Below, piece after piece: positions 63,803 to 64,000 of a stretch of 64,000 bases of DNA (position 1 is the stretch's first letter; each line of letters starts with the position of its first letter). Under the pieces are notes generated by a model, which was not told the DNA's origin, made no database searches, and was given only the letters and a program-made list of their open reading frames with translations. Made by a program: the position numbers and the translations under genes. Location of the stretch: the NCBI RefSeq assembly GCF_051486985.1, contig NZ_JAHVDV010000022.1, positions 28,230-92,229 of the forward strand, written 5' to 3'. The DNA comes from CBFFRJ01 sp051486985 (GTDB lineage Bacteria > Pseudomonadota > Gammaproteobacteria > Enterobacterales > Enterobacteriaceae).

Positions 63803-63855
63803 ACCGAATTTTTCTACAACCGCCGGTTTATTGCCCCGGTTTACTGCTTAATTTG

Positions 63856-63975
63856 ATGCCTGGCAGTTCCCTACTCTCGCATGGGGAGACCCCACACTAC
63901 CATCGGCGCTACGGCGTTTCACTTCTGAGTTCGGCATGGGGTCAGGTGGGACCACCGCGCTAGTGCCGCCAGGCA
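63856..63975 (-). rRNA. rrfH: 5S ribosomal RNA (rrnH-type operon end)
   Basis: The 120 bases match enterobacterial 5S rRNA nearly base for base, with terminal helix TGCCTGGC / GCCAGGCA and the conserved GAACTCAGAAGTGAAACGCC segment. The 23S and 16S genes would lie beyond the right edge. The operon position next to tRNA-Asp and yafC corresponds to rrnH. Confidence 0.97.
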
Positions 63976-64000
63976 AATTCTTTGTGCTCTGTACGCAATC

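Overview
The window is chromosomal DNA of a member of the Enterobacteriaceae, close to Enterobacter, Lelliottia or Klebsiella. The right-hand 37 kb follows the Escherichia coli gene order in reverse (thrW, proA, proB, phoE, crl, frsA, gpt, pepD, yafP, dinB, yafK/dpaA, yafJ, gmhA, fadE, yafV ... aspV, dnaQ, rnhA, yafS, gloB, mltD, yafE, yafD, yafC, aspU, 5S rRNA), and the encoded proteins match the E. coli family lengths. The allantoin/oxamate (hpx) genes inside this backbone are best known from Klebsiella.

Region 1 (1-6.1 kb) is part of a myo-inositol catabolism locus: iolA, iolB, an HbpS/GlcG-like protein, iolE, an IolI/IolH-type TIM-barrel protein and a convergent RpiR-type regulator (iolR). 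Region 2 (6.3-15.1 kb) holds an EamA exporter, a YfaZ-type outer-membrane protein, a two-component system and an RND efflux permease without an adaptor gene. It also has long gene-poor stretches.

Region 3 (15-26.9 kb) is mobile DNA at the tRNA-Thr gene thrW. Next to thrW lies a compact island of about 8 kb, bounded by 42-bp direct repeats of the thrW 3' part (18737-18778 and 26790-26831). It carries a colicin D-type tRNase toxin with an unfamiliar N-terminus, its immunity gene, small regulators, a secreted protein, a serine recombinase, a DUF1643 protein, a ~0.9-kb gene-free stretch full of RNA-like hairpins, a NIPSNAP-like protein and a 646-residue tyrosine integrase. To its left is an older relic: a truncated P4-type integrase, a decayed SF1 helicase and a truncated IS3-family element. 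The hairpin-rich stretch (about 23380-24300) is the best candidate for something undescribed.

Region 4 (26.9-42.4 kb) is core: proline synthesis, the PhoE porin with a Pho box, Crl, FrsA, Gpt, PepD, Pol IV with a LexA box, DpaA, YafJ, GmhA, FadE with a FadR site, and YafV.

Region 5 (42.4-54.2 kb) is an hpx purine-catabolism insert. HpxC imports allantoin, HpxA racemises it, HpxB opens the ring, HpxK attacks allantoate, HpxJ transaminates ureidoglycine towards oxalurate, and HpxW hydrolyses oxamate. HpxX/HpxY/HpxZ resemble AtzG/AtzE/AtzH. HpxU (RpiR) and HpxS (GntR) are the local regulators. hpxY is frameshifted by one extra copy of a 7-bp tandem repeat. GTATAC-centred palindromes recur at the hpx promoters. 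A 55-bp tandem repeat fills the hpxZ-hpxB gap.

Region 6 (54.5-64 kb) has an orphan fimbrial chaperone plus adhesin, tRNA-Asp, the dnaQ/rnhA to yafC core block, a second tRNA-Asp and the 5S end of an rRNA operon.
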